NCBI GenBank assembly: GCA_034406715.1 | Contig: CP137865.1 | Span: 620,001-684,000, forward strand | DNA: 64,000 bases | Origin: Rhodotorula mucilaginosa | Lineage: Eukaryota; Basidiomycota; Microbotryomycetes; Sporidiobolales; Sporidiobolaceae | Reading direction: 5' to 3' | Part shown: piece after piece, positions 45,083 to 57,439 of the stretch | Layout of the letters: every line of letters starts with the position of its first letter | Position numbering within the stretch: the stretch's first letter is position 1 | Translations under genes and position numbers: made by a program | Notes under the pieces: generated by a model | Databases searched by the model: none | What the model was told of the DNA's origin: nothing | What the model saw: the letters and a program-made list of their open reading frames with translations, nothing else

Positions 45083-46216
45083 ATGGGCCCCTTCCAACTC
45101 GTCTCGCCGGTCAAGCTGTTAGAATCGAGCTTCGCCGCAGGGACCATCTTTGCTTTCGCCTGCGCGTGCACATTGCTCAACCTAGCAGTGATTGGGATGC
45201 GAGCGTACGCATTCCACGGTAAGCTACCTTCGCGCTTATGCCTGCTGTCCATTCTGGATTCGTGCCGCCTAACCCGTCCGAATCTCGCAGTTTTAGAGGC
45301 ATGGTCAACCTTGGTCGACGTCGAAGGCATCGCATACTCGGTCTTGGTCTCGATCATGTGGCACATCTTGCTTCTGTTCCTGCTTGTCGACGTTATTGCG
45401 ACCCTTCTCACCCCGTCGCGGGACTTGCAAGCAGGCACCGTCATTTCGTTCGCGGTGAGCCAAACTGGGCACACGGGTCGCAGCTAGTCCCGCAGAGTTG
45501 GCTTACGCGTTTTTACCTCCACAGATCGTGTCCATCATGCAACTGCCTTTGGTGGCACTCTTCCTCAAGTGGGAAACGTCACCGTCGACGAGCCGCGCCT
45601 TGAGAGGAGCTTGTGCGAACTTCTGACTCGTTCTCTTCTCATGCGCGCCCGGAACTAATCCAGAATCAATACTCCTATAGGCGTGCTGACCGCGCATTCG
45701 TCCTCGTGCGACGGGTGGTGGTCCCGCGTTAGGGTGGTCACGATCACCAGCTCCTCCGCCTCGTGTTTCCTTCATCTGCTCCTCGTCGTGCTGGCTCTGC
45801 GTTACGTGCACTCGCGGCCGGAAACCCCCCGAGACTTTTTGATCGGCCGGAGCAACGGCCGCCAACGAGGAGGCGCACTCAGCAAATCCGGTCGTCCGAC
45901 TCGAAGCAAATCAACTCGAGGAGGCAGCGGCCGCGTCAAGGGCGAACTGCAGCACTTGCGTCAAGACGTCTCGGACTGGAGCGACAAGCTCTCTCGCAGT
46001 CGCAAGTCGTCGGTTCGGAGTGGCGCGTCAAGCACGGGGCGACGCTCGAGCGCCCCTCCGGCGTACTCTAGCTCGGACGACGATGACGAGCATCCGGCTC
46101 CTGCACCCCTTCGAGCCCCGGGATCGACGTCCCTCCATAACGCTCACCCCGTTCACACGGACTCGGACGCTTCCGAGCCAATCAAGGGGGCGTCTGCAAC
46201 CGCGCGGCGGGCTTAA
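45083..46216 (+). CDS. Multi-span membrane protein of unknown function
   Basis: The ATG is at 45083 ([20 protein letters not shown]). Four strongly hydrophobic segments can be seen: [56 protein letters not shown] and [16 protein letters not shown], in a 4-TM layout. The C-terminal 140 residues are cytosolic-type, Ser/Arg-rich ([40 protein letters not shown]) with an acidic patch. Introns at about 45222, 45455 and 45617 keep the frame. It has MARVEL/tetraspan-like topology, but I do not recognise a family. It is divergent from the aminotransferase gene. Confidence 0.7.
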
Positions 46217-46654
46217 AAAGCGCTGAAGCGCGGGCTTCCCCGTCGCGGGATTCAGCTTTATCCATCCGCGGTGGCAATAAATCCGACGTTCAACGCGCCC
46301 CTCTCCTCTTGCCCATCACACACACCCGTAGAATTCCCCTCCTGTCCATCTCCCGTCCATGTCTTCGCGTAACAGAAATTCTCCGGCTCGACCTTCGAAC
46401 AGCAGTGAATTCGATTCAAAGTGGCGCGGAGATTCTTCGCAGCTTCTGGAGAGATATTAGACAATACAAACGCGCCAACTAGCCTGGACCATTGACTCCC
46501 TTGCATGTGAACGTCAACAATCGGAAAAGTCGGTGTAAAATTTTCAGCTGAGCGCGCGGGCGACGTCGCGACGAAGAAGGACGCCGGACGACAGCGACCG
46601 ACAACAGACTTGCTCGCCATCTAGACCACGGTAGAGGGCGTAGACGACCCTTCT
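46217..46654. other. Intergenic region upstream of SWR1
   Basis: This 438-bp gap holds the 3' flank of the membrane-protein gene and the SWR1 promoter. A 120-codon antisense frame (46258-46620) is present but unsupported. Confidence 0.5.
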
Positions 46655-49600
46655 ATGGCACGCAAAGGCCGGCGCGCGCCACCAAAGCGCGCGGCCGCGA
46701 CTGCCACCGAGCCTTCGCCGGCTCCGGACGTCGACGGCGACAACTCGGCAACGGCGCCTCTTGAGACCGTGGCGACCTCACCAGCCGATCCGGGACGATC
46801 TCAGCTTTCGATCGAGCCCAAGCGCGAGGATCTCGGTGCCGATGATGACGAGAAAATGGCCACGCTCTCGGACGACCCGTCGCGGGCACCCTCGATGGCA
46901 GACGACCATGCGCTCACGAACGAGGCCGACGGCGCCGGTGTGAGCCAGGGGCTCTCGAGCGATCAACCGACGCAGGCGCCGTGGCAGGCCGGGTCGTCAG
47001 AGATTAGTCACTTCCCTGCTGGCTTCAGCCTGCCGCCGATTCCCTCAACTTCGTCCGCCGTATTGCCCGCGCGGACAGACTACGCGCCAGAAGAGATTGC
47101 GGCGTGGCGGGAACGACAGATCGATGCAAAGCAGGCCGAGGTGCGTTGGATCTTCATCCCCTTTGCTTTCAAGCCCGAAACTGATCAATCCGCCTGCGAC
47201 AGCTTACGGCCATCGTCGACAAGCACGACGACTACGTTCGCGAACTATTCCATCTCGACCGCTTCGTAACGCTCATCGGGTTTGACCCGGCCGTCGCGAA
47301 AGGTTTGCACATTTCATGTCATCGTACTGGGACGAAGGACGATGTTGGAGCTGATGCGATGCTGTCCACATAGCCGACCGATCCGACGTTTTTCAATTGT
47401 TTCAAGCAAACTATGACCTCTTCCTCAACGCTGCCTCGGACGGCGTGACTGGGTCCAGCGGGCGGAGAGGAACCCGACGAGCCACCACCGATCGCAAAGT
47501 CAGCGCGCTCGCAGGTGGCGCCGAAATTGCGTCCGGTCGCAAGAAGGGCAAAGCCAAAGCCGAGGGCGAAGACGACGAGATGTGGTCGGTCTACGACGAG
47601 AATGGCCGCACTGGACCGAAGAAGAAGGGGCTCGGGAGCGCTCGCGGCAAGAAGACCAGCGGCAGTCCTTCCTCGCCGGGAGTCGGAGGATCACCTTCGC
47701 CTGCCCCTTCCGCATCGCGATACAAGAAGCGTCCCTCCCTCGTGTCGACGACGCCGTCGCGCGCGGGCTCGCAGGCGCCGTACTTTTTCCCGGTTCCGCC
47801 AGAGGGACAAGCCGTTTACGAGCCCGTCGTGGCCAAAATGGACGAGCTGCCGAATATGCTCAAAGACGACCTCCCCCCGCTATCACCTCGCGCCGTCAAA
47901 CGCCGCAAGATTTTGCTCGAGTCGGGCGTGACGTACACACATCCGATGCAAATTCCGCCGGATCCCCAGTTCGACTTTTCCTTGGCCCGCCTCCTCGAGT
48001 CTTATGTCTCGCTCGACGACGATATCGACATCGAGCCGCCTCCGACCGAGGAGGAGCTCGACCAGCGTGCCGAGTACGAGCTCGATATTCTCGATCAAGT
48101 CGAAGCGATCCGGGCCGAAGGGCGCGAGCTTTACAACCCGGACCGCACGGCCGAGGACGAGCCCAAACGGGCAAAGGACCACCAGGACTGGCTCGTCGAG
48201 CACGCGCTCCACTTTTCGCATCTCGTCGCGCAAGAACGCAAGGCCCACGTCGCTCTCGCTCGCAAGACGGCGCGAATGGTCACGAAGCACTTTGACGAGA
48301 TCCGCGGAAAGGAGGAGAAGGAGCAGAAAGAGATTGAGCGGAACCAGAAGGCACTCGCCCGCTGGACTATCCGCGAAGTCCGCAAGAAGTGGAAGCTTGC
48401 GACCGGGGTGAGCCTGACCTGTTCGGTCTTGCGATAGAGCATGGATGCTGACGCCCGCACCACCTTCCAGGTTGTCCGTGCGCGCTTCAAGGAGGAACAA
48501 AAGGCGGAGCAGAAGCGTCTCGGCAAGCAGCAGCTCGACCTGATGCTCAACAAGTCGACTACGATGCTCCAGGCGCAGCAGCTCGAAATGGCCGGCGAGG
48601 AGTCGTCCGACGAGACACCCGGCGTCTCTGAAGACGAGAGCGATGGCGAGGAGGAGGACGAGGAGGAGGAGGGCGAGGAGGAGGCAGGAGAGAGTGAGGC
48701 CGAGTCGGAGGGTGCCGCCGTGAGCGAAACCGCTTCGGAAGCAACTCCGGCCCCGTCACGCTCAGCACGCGCAAATCCTCGCCGGACGACTGGTCGGTCG
48801 CGCTTGTCGGTTTCGGCGACGCCGGCCGACACGCCTCTAACAGGAGAGGACGACGACGCGGATGAATCGGGCGATGCCGTCTTTGCCGGTGCCACCGAGA
48901 GCGACGCCGAGCGCGAAGCCGAGGACGATCAGTTTGCCGCAGAAATGGAGGAGGACGAGGCAGGTGGTGGTGACGACGACGACGAGATGGCGAATCTGGC
49001 TGCCGAGGCGGACATGCCAATCGAGGAGCTCTTGCGGCGGTCAGGATACGCCGCCATGGTCGCCGAAGAGGAGGCTGGCGTTGCGTCGTCAGACGGTCCG
49101 ACACCGGGGGCCGCCCCGACCGAGCCGGCCCCACCAGTCGCCGAGTCGACTGAAACGTCGAACGGCGAGACGTCGAATGCCGCTCCTTCACCTTCCACGC
49201 CGGGGACGTCTGCGCCCGCGGGTCCCGAGTTGACGGCCGAGGAGAAGGAAGCCGAAGCAATGTCGGAATTCGGCTCTGAAGCTGGCGAGGAAGGGCGAGA
49301 CCAGGAGGACGAGCAACTCGAGCAGGAGATGGAGGCGGACGAGGGCGAATCGGACGACGAGGAGATGAAGGGTCTCGCCGAGGACGCCGATCTCCCCATC
49401 GAAGAGCTCATGCGCAAGTACGGGTACGGCCCGAATGCCGACACCGCGGCCTCGCCTGCCGATGCCGATGCCGACGCCGACGGTGCCGCCAACTCCGAAA
49501 TGAAGGTCGAGCCGGACGATGCAGCCTCGGAGGGCATCAAACCCGAAGCGCGATCGCCCAGTGCTCACGCCAGCGATGCCGGAGATGCCGAGGATATCGA

Positions 49601-52494
49601 GGAGATCACCTCTGATGCCGTCGCAGCGGAGAAAGCTGCGCGCGAGACTGGTCTCGGCGCAGACCGTCAAGTCGTCCATTTCAAGCCGCCGTTCCTTCTT
49701 CGCGCGACACTTCGACCTTACCAGCAGGCCGGTCTGGAATGGCTCGCGAGTTTGTACACGGGTGGCGTGAACGGGTGAGTATGTCATCGATTCACAAAGC
49801 AAGGTCAAAGTCACTGACCCTGTCCTGCACCCTCACAGCATTCTCGCCGACGAGATGGGTCTCGGAAAGACTATCCAGACCATCGCTCTGCTCGCGCACC
49901 TCGCTTGCGACAAGGGCCAGTGGGGTCCGCATCTCGTCGTCGTGCCGACCTCGGTCATGCTGAACTGGGAGATGGAGTTTCGCAAGTTCCTGCCGGGCTT
50001 CAAACTCCTCACCTACTACGGCACGCAAAAGGAACGCAAAGAGAAGCGTAAAGGCTGGAACACGGAGAACGCCTTCCACGTCTGCATCACCTCGTACCAG
50101 CTCGTCCTCGCCGACCAATACATCTTCCGACGCAAGCCCTGGCACTACCTCATCCTCGACGAGGCCCACCACATCAAGAACTTCCGGTCTCAGCGGTGGC
50201 AAACTCTACTCGGCTTCAATGCTCGACATCGCTTGCTCCTGACGGGAACGCCATTGCAGAACAACCTCATGGAGCTGGTAAGAGTTGCCTCTCGTTCACT
50301 CATGGAACCAACCGCGAAGCCGAAGCGGAGAGTCTGACACCGGAGGCTTCCCGCAGTGGTCGCTCCTCTACTTCTTGATGCCGCAGGGTCTCGCCGCGGA
50401 CGGTTCCGGTCCATTCGCCGAACATAGCGACTTCCAAGCGTGGTTCTCGAACCCGATGGACCGCGCGATCGAGAACGGCGAGGTGATGGACGCCGAAACA
50501 CAGGCCACCGTCAACCAGCTGCACACGATCTTGCGTCCGTATCTACTGCGACGTCTCAAGGCGGAGGTCGAAAAGGAGATGCCCGGCAAGACCGAGTCCG
50601 TCATCTACTGCCGCATGTCGAAACGCCAACGGTACCTCTACGACGACTTTATGTCTCGCGCGCAGACTCGCGACACGCTCTCGTCCGGGCACTTCCTGAG
50701 CATCATCAACTGCCTCATGCAGCTGCGCAAGGTCTGCAACCATCCCGATCTGTTCGAAGTTCGGCCGATTGTCACCTCGTTCTCGATGCAGCGTTCGGTC
50801 GCTTCGAGCTTCGAGCCGGCCGAGTTGCTCGTCCGCAAGCGACTGCTCGAGGAGTCGCCCATCGCCAAGATGGATTGGTCGACGTTGACGCTGGTCAAGC
50901 CTTGGCAGGAGGAGACGACGACGACGGTGGCTTCGCAGGTCCGGATGACGCTCGATGCCTCCGCCGCTTTCCCGTACCTCCACCAAGTCCCGGTCGACGT
51001 CGATTTGTACAACGCACCGCCGCGCGACACCAAGTCGATTGCCGGCTGGACGCGGTATCAGTCGTGGTACGAGCACCGCGCAACCCTCTCCCGCTTGGAC
51101 CGGCTGGCCACCATCAACCGTCGACGGTGTATCGCGTCTACGCCCTACTTCGGCGCCGACCTCCTCCGGATTCTCCGAGAGCCAGGGCGCCGCGCGACTC
51201 TTTTCCCCTCCGATACTCCCGGTTTGACGCGCGACGCCGATTTCCGCACGACGTCCCTCACCAACATGGTGCTGTCCCATGATCAGCGAGCGGCGACCCT
51301 CGACGACACGATCTCGACGTTTGCGTTCGCAACTCCGGCCGTGCGCGCGCACGACATGGCACACCACGCCCTGCCCGGGATGACGCAGGACGACATCGAC
51401 GACATCGAGGAAGAGGCTCCTGCCGAGCTGCTGCATCTGCCCTCGACCAAATTGACGGTCGCCTTCCCCGATCGGTCTCTCCTCCAATACGACTGCGGCA
51501 AGCTCCAGAAGCTGGACGAGCTCCTGCGGGAGTGCAAGGCCGGCGGCCACCGCGCTCTCATCTTCACTCAGATGACGAAGGTTCTCGACATCCTCGAGGA
51601 ATTCCTCTCGTACCAAGGGTACCGGTACCTCCGTCTCGACGGTTCGACCAAGATCGAACAGCGACAAGCCCTGACGGAGCGCTTCAACTCGAACGACAAG
51701 ATCTTGTGCTTCATCTCGTCGACGCGCGCCGGCGGGCTTGGCATCAACTTGCAAGGCGCCGACACGGTCATCTTCTACGATTCCGATTGGAACCCTGCGC
51801 TTGACCGGCAGTGCCAAGATCGGTGAGTGTATCTCGCCTTTGATGCGAGACTTTCCCATGCTGATCCGTGACATTTCACCCAGTGCCCATCGGATCGGTC
51901 AGACCCGCGAAGTCCGAATCTGGCGTTTCGTCACCGAGCACTCGTGAGTTTGCTGGGCGCAGTGTCTTTATTTCGCACGTCAGTCCCGTTCTGACACGCA
52001 TCCTCGGCTGCAGGATCGAGGAGAACATGCTGCGAAAGGCCAATCAGAAGCGCAAGCTCGACCAGATGGTCATCGCCGAGGGTGACTTCACCACCGACCA
52101 CCTGCAACGGCTCGACTGGCGAGACTATCTCGACGAGAACCAGCTGGCGGACCTCGGCGTGGACGCGACCGCCGGCGACGAAGGCGACACTGGCGCTGGC
52201 AAGGGCGCTGCGCAGTCGGCGGCCGAAATTCGTCAAGCTCTCGCTGCTGCGGAAGATGTCGAGGATGCCGCTGCTGCCAAGGCCGCCATCAACGAACTCG
52301 AGGTCGACCGCGGCGACTTTGCCGGTGAAGGCCAGCAAGCGTCAGGCTCGGCCGCGACATTCGGCAAAGACGGCCTCGTCAATACGGCGGCGGACGGTCA
52401 GAAGGAGGAAGAGGAAGACCCTCTTGCAGGCACGGTGGACGGCGTCATGATCAATTGGGTCGAGGAAGATTGGGACTATTTCCGGGATGCGTGA
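46655..52494 (+). CDS. SWR1: SWR1-complex ATPase Swr1 (H2A.Z exchange)
   Basis: Swr1 replaces H2A by H2A.Z in nucleosomes. The ATG is at 46655 (MARKGRRAPPKRAAATATEP). An HSA region at about 48150-48530 (QDWLVEHALHFSHLVAQERK; EEQKAEQKRLGKQQLDLMLN) binds actin/Arps. An acidic region carries two copies of the Swr1 motif L-A-x-x-A-D-x-P-I-E-E-L-x-R-x-x-G-Y (about 48985 and 49365). ATPase lobe 1: ILADEMGLGKTIQTIALLAH, LILDEAHHIKNFRSQRW, LLLTGTPLQNNLMEL. A long insert typical of INO80/SWR1 splits the motor (about 50820-51460). Lobe 2: ALIFTQMTKVLDILEEFLSY, SSTRAGGLGINLQGADTVIF, DRAHRIGQTREVRIWRFV. It ends WDYFRDA. About 1,790 residues in eight exons. Confidence 0.95.
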
Positions 52495-53702
52495 TTCTGT
52501 CTGTCTTGTTCTGTTGGCGGTTCCTGTCGCATATCTCCACCCTGTGTGTTGTACTTCTCTCGAGCCACCGCATGCATGCATTCATCATCCTCTCTGTCGC
52601 CTTCTCCTCCATGCCGGTTCTCGTGTACGGCGTGAGGCGTGCTAAAGAAAGGAGTCTGCTCGAGCGCTATTAGCGTCCTCTTTGTCGGGCCACCTCTGCT
52701 CAAATCGCGAGCATGGACTGTCTACTTTGGCTTATGGCTCAAATTTGTGGCTACTATGTAGGCTCAAAGGCAGGGATAGCTATTCTGGGCACTATAAAAG
52801 GGCGCATGCGGAGGCGAGCGGCCTTTCTTCCCACAGCGTTAGCGACGGCAGTAAAGAAAATGACCTCGCGCCTCTCGGAGAAGCGATCCGCGTGCGGAGT
52901 TCCTGTTTGAGTGCAGACTAGGGCTGTAGAAAGGCTACTCATGCAAGAAGAAGAAGAAAAACCAAGGCCGAAACAATGTAGAGCCAAGACAGCAATACCG
53001 TCAGACGCTCTGAATCTCTTCGGGGCGCTTTTTGCCGCGGTTGGCACTTCTGCGCGCCTTTCGCAACGGTCTATGCCAGTTTCAAACAGTCCGGTTCCTG
53101 ACCTCGTTCTTTCGCGGTGCTACGTTTGGTACGACGGTCAAAGATTGAGAAGGCGGTGGCGTCGCGACCTTTTGGGTAGCGCGGCGTCCCATCCCAGCCC
53201 AGCCTATGCGCATTCAGTTCACTGTATCCAGTCGGATTGCACAGATGCATGGCCTCGCGGTCGTCCGAGCGATGGAAGCGCGCGCGCGGGCGGCGACGGT
53301 TGACGCAAGCACCGGGGACAACCTCTGCCTCCCGGTGTTCCTCTCGATTTCGCTCGTTCTCTTCCCGGTGATTCTGACCTGTTTTGTACTGGCGTGCATA
53401 TTCATGTTGACTGGAACAAGCGGTGGCGTTTGACACGTACCGGAGGGCCGACCAATTCTTCCGCATGCAAAGCAAGCTTTCTTCCGCACACAGGCAAGCT
53501 CTCGCAATCTCCCCTCTCAGACCCCGGAATAGCGAGCGGAAATGGTAGTTACAGATGTTGACACGGGTGAAACAGCAAGAGAGGGGCAGCGCGCAACTAT
53601 GCAGAGAGGACAACGGCTGCTGTGAGGTATGAGCAAAAGGGGGGACAGGAAGACAAGAAAACAGGCGAGTCTAATGCTAGCAGGAGCGTGCAAGATTGGT
53701 CT
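52495..53702. other. Long convergent intergenic region with a TATA box and a short TM frame
   Basis: This gap of 1.2 kb lies between the stops of SWR1 and ARB1 and is unusually long for a convergent pair here. A strong TATAAAAG stands at 52793-52800 (+). A 75-codon frame at 53206-53433 (+) starts MRIQFTVSSRIAQMHG and ends with one very hydrophobic segment (PVFLSISLVLFPVILTCFVL). Neither is enough for a gene call. Confidence 0.4.
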
Positions 53703-55896
53703 CTACACATTCTTCATCTTTCCAGATTGCTTCGAGACCAATCGAGCACGCTCGATCTGCATTTGCGAATTCTTCGCAAGCATGGCCTTGTACTGGACAA
53801 TCGTGATCTCGGACTTGGACAAGTCCTCAATCTTGCGGTCCTTGACCTCCCACAGCTGTTGCGCGACCTGCGAGATCAGACGGAAGTCGTGCGAGACGAT
53901 GACGACGCCGCCGGTGAACGAGTTGATCGCCTTGGCGAGGGCGTCGATCGACTCCATGTCCAAGTGGTTGGTCGGCTCGTCGAGGAGGAGGATGTCGGGT
54001 CGCTCGATCGCGAGCTCGGCAAAGACGACGCGGTTTCGGAGACCGTCCGAGAGCTGGCTGATCGGCGCGGTCTGGTGCGAACCCGAGATACCGAACCGGC
54101 CGATCTGGGCGCGCCAGAACTGGATGTCCGCCGACGGGAACTTGGGCTTGAATTTGGACTCGAAGTACTCGAGCGGCGACTTGTCGTACGGGAGCTGGTC
54201 GGCCGAGTGCTGCGAGTACTTGGCGAGCTTGAGGGCCGGGTGGCGGTTGATCGAGCCGCGGATCGGCTGGAGCTGGCCGGTGACGAGGTTGAGCAGGGTC
54301 GACTTGCCGGTACCGTTCTGGCCGACGATGGCGATACGGCTGTCCATGTCGATACCGAACGAGAGGTCCTTGTACAGGGCGTGGTTGAGGTCGCCGTCGT
54401 ACGAGAACGCGACGTCGTTGAAGGCGATGATGGGAGGCGGGAGCTTCTTGACCTCGGGGAAGTCAAACTTGAGGTCCTTCGGCTTCATGATCGGCTTGAC
54501 GAAACCGGCGGCCTCCATCTTGTCGATAATCTTCTGCTTCGACTTGGCTTGCTTGACCAAGTTGGCGTAGGTACCGGCAGACGCGATGAAGCTGGGCACG
54601 TTCGAGCGGTCAGCCCACGTCTCCAACAGCCACGACAAGGGGACTCACTCCTTGATGTGCTTGATTTCCTCCTGCTGCTTGGCGTAGGCCTTCATCTGGT
54701 TGGTCTCGTTCTCGGTCTTGGTCCGGACGTAGGTCGAGTAGTTACCACCGTAGGTGAGGAACTTTTTCTCGAGGGTGAGGTCGAGGATGTTGGTGCAGAC
54801 CGAGTCCATAAAGTCCTGCGAGTGCGAGGTGATGACGAGGATGTGGTTGTACGTGGCGAGGTACGCCTCGAGCCAGACGACGGCCTCGAGGTCCAAGTGG
54901 TTGGTCGGCTCGTCGAGGAGGAGCAAGTGGGGGCGGATCGTGAGCGCCTTGGCGAGCGAGACACGCATACGCCATCCTCCGGACATGTCCTTGGTCGCCT
55001 TGCGCATCATCTCCGGGCCGAAACCGAGACCGGTCAGGATGGCGCCGGCCTTGGCCTCGAACATGGACGGGTCGAGCTCCTCGAGCTCCTCGTACTTGGC
55101 CTCGAGCGCGAGGTCGTCGACGACGTCGGCAACCGACATCTCCTCAATCTGCGCCTCGAGACGGGCCGCCTTGTCCTTGGCCGACTGGACAATGTAGTCG
55201 AGCGCAGTCATGTCGGACGGCTCGGCCTCACCACGGACGAGGTAGATCTGTTTCGCGATAGGTGAAATCAGCATGTGGGTCGGAGTGCTCGCCTAGCACT
55301 TCGAGAGTGCGAACGTACATCAATGTGTTCGGGGATCTCGACGTCACGGTTCGCCATCGACTCGAGGAAGGTGGTCTGCGAGCGTAACAAAGTCAACGAT
55401 CCGGCTTTAGGGAAAGCGAGAACACTGCACGCACCTTTCCGGAACCGTTTTCTCCGAGGAGACCGTACCGCTGACCGTAGTTGAGCGAGAAGGTGGCGTT
55501 CTCGATCAAGAGACGGCCGTGGAACGAGAGCGAGTACGAGTCGATGTGGATGTCACGGGATTGCGGGTCCGAAGTCAGGACACCGTTGCCTGACCGGTCG
55601 GTTGCGATCCTGAGCTTGGCCATGGAGCTAAGGTCGTCGGTCGAGCCATTGGCCGACATGGTGAGCGGCGTCGAGACCTTTGAGCTCTTGCGGCTGCTCG
55701 AGTCGACCGACTCGCCCTTGCTGGCAGCCTTGGCGGCCTGTGCGAGACACGAGCAATCTGCGTCAGCATTGCCGTATCTGCTTACCCAACTGGCCGGCCG
55801 TACAACGACGGTGACGGCAGTGAAGAAAAGAGAAAGCGGCGGCGAACTGACCTTTGCTTCGAGACGCTTCTGCTTGGATGCCGAGATGGGAGCCAT
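53703..55896 (-). CDS. ARB1: ABCF ATPase Arb1 (ABCF2-type)
   Basis: Arb1 is a soluble twin-ATPase ABC protein of ribosome biogenesis and recycling. The ATG at 55894-55896 gives [15 protein letters not shown], then the basic linker [20 protein letters not shown]. Nucleotide site 1: Walker [21 protein letters not shown], signature [16 protein letters not shown], Walker [21 protein letters not shown]. Site 2: Walker [21 protein letters not shown], signature [16 protein letters not shown], Walker [21 protein letters not shown]. The ABC_tran_Xtn linker lies between them ([20 protein letters not shown]). The end is [14 protein letters not shown] with TAG at 53703-53705. Six or so exons, about 640 residues, normal length. 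Confidence 0.95.
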
Positions 55897-56114
55897 AGTG
55901 GGAGATAGTAGCACAAGGGTCAAAGGTCAAGCTAGGTACAGGAACCGGTCGCTATAGTCGCTCAGCGTAGAGCGAGAGGTGAACGAGGCAGTGCAAGCAC
56001 GAGGACCAGCTCAGCGCGGATCCATCACTCTCGCAAGAAATTTTTCTCTTCCTTTTTTCGCCACACACTACTATATACCGGGGGATGCAATGCAGAGGGG
56101 TGCGACGAGGGAGA
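55897..56114. promoter_or_regulatory. ARB1 promoter with a TATA-like site
   Basis: The short sequence ctatatacc near 56071-56080 lies about 175 bp upstream of the ARB1 ATG (read on the opposite strand as ggtatatag). It could serve as a core element. Confidence 0.35.
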
Positions 56115-57233
56115 CTACCGGAAACACTCGTAGCCGAGCAAGAAGCATACGACTTTGTCGCTGTCGCCTTCCTGGTTCACGTCGCCGACCCAGCCAATCC
56201 AGCCTTGGCCGACTGCCGTCGCCGCCACCGCGACTTTGCCGGCCGACATTTCGCCGCCCAGGAACGCCATCGCCATACTCTCGACCTGAGATTCGTTCGT
56301 CGAGCGGTAGAGCGCGTCTTGCTCGGCGACGCCCTCGAGCATGACGCTCTTCATCGAGTACGACTTGGGCAGGAAGGTCCGCGCGACCGCTTTCGGCGGC
56401 AAGGCGGCAAAGAGCGGGTGTTCGTCGTTCCGGAAGTGGGTCGTGCGCGAGTACTCGAGCATCTGCCATGGCAAGCCGAGTCCCGAGAGCATCTCGTTCA
56501 CGGCGTCGTACCGCATGTTGCCCACGCCCGGTCCGCCGATGACGAACCGACCGCCGGCCGTGACCCAGTCGCGCGTCGTCTTCCACATCTCGCGCTGGCC
56601 ACGCTTGGCAAAGTCGCCCGAGGAGCAGAAGATGGCCGAGGGGCGGATCGGGTGGTTGAAGACGTCCTCCATCGCCTTGAACGACTCGACCAGGTACAGC
56701 ATGTGCGTGTTCGAACTCAACAGCAGCTCGATCAGGTTGGCGCACCACGGAGCGCCCTGGGTCATATCTGAGCCAATGTCGAGGTGCACGATGTACTGCC
56801 GCCCCTTTTTCTGAGCGACGCAGGCAGCCTTGTGGGCTTTCCAGCCATCCTGAGAAGAGTTTCGAGAGATTAGCTGTTCCGTAGCTTGGACTGCTCGAAC
56901 CGCTTTGACGTTACTTTTTGGTGCTGGGGCGAGCAATACCTGTTAGTCGGAGGAGTCGCCAAGGTCAGCAACGAAACGAATCTCGCGGCGCAGCTGGGTC
57001 TCGGCAGACTCACAGGGCGATGGAGCAGCCCGAGCAGCGTTGGAGCGCGGTCCCCTCTGGCAGCTCGCTCGGCAATGCATAGCAGTGAGCGCAGTAGTGC
57101 GTGTCGGCTGCGGTGCCTCGTCGTCGTCGTCAGCTGTAATGAAAGGCGAACAGGAGGAGAGCGTCGACCAACATGCGACGAGGGTGTTGGGCACCGCGAT
57201 CGGAGCCGCTGCTGGCGTGCTCGGGCCTGCCAT
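56115..57233 (-). CDS. MYND zinc-finger protein with an amidotransferase-like domain
   Basis: The ATG is at 57231-57233. A first exon MAGPSTPAAAPIAVPNTLVA joins, across an intron with acceptor accgcag (about 57109), to SDTHYCAHCYALPSELPEG. Two more short introns give ALQRCSGCSIALYCSPQHQK then DGWKAHKAAC, a complete MYND finger (CxxC..CxxC..YC..H..H..C). The remaining 240 residues form an alpha/beta domain: VHLDIGSDMTQGAPWCANLI, HMLYLVESFKAMEDVF, RPSAIFCSSGDFAKRGQREM, VTAGGRFVIGGPGVGNMRY, then HPLFAALPPKAVARTFLPKS and GQGWIGWVGDVNQEGDSDK. The order recalls ThuA/class-I amidotransferase-like folds, but no catalytic Cys nucleophile elbow is evident. Function unknown. Confidence 0.75.
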
Positions 57234-57439
57234 CGTAGCCTGCTGAGCGGTAACAGACCTCTTAGCTGTGGCAGGAGACGAGTCGCCGCGAGAACGAGGT
57301 CGCTCTCGCAGATGTCTAGTCGTTGACCGCAACGCCACGGAGATAGCGCTAGCCCGAGTCTAGTCAACGCAGGAAAAGACTGAGAGATGCAAGAGTAATG
57401 TACGACAAAGGTGGTATGTATGCTGCTACGTCCGGGGAA

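Noticed and set aside
46258-46620. 120-codon minus-strand frame in the SWR1 promoter
   Set aside because: It has an ATG but no recognisable domain, no splice partners, and sits where the SWR1 leader should be.
50543-51874. 443-codon antisense frame in SWR1
   Set aside because: Codon-bias shadow of the helicase lobe; no start context or family features.
53622-55265. 547-codon open frame antisense to ARB1
   Set aside because: Shadow of the ARB1 frame; its apparent Leu/Asp/Arg repeats are complements of the conserved ABC motifs.
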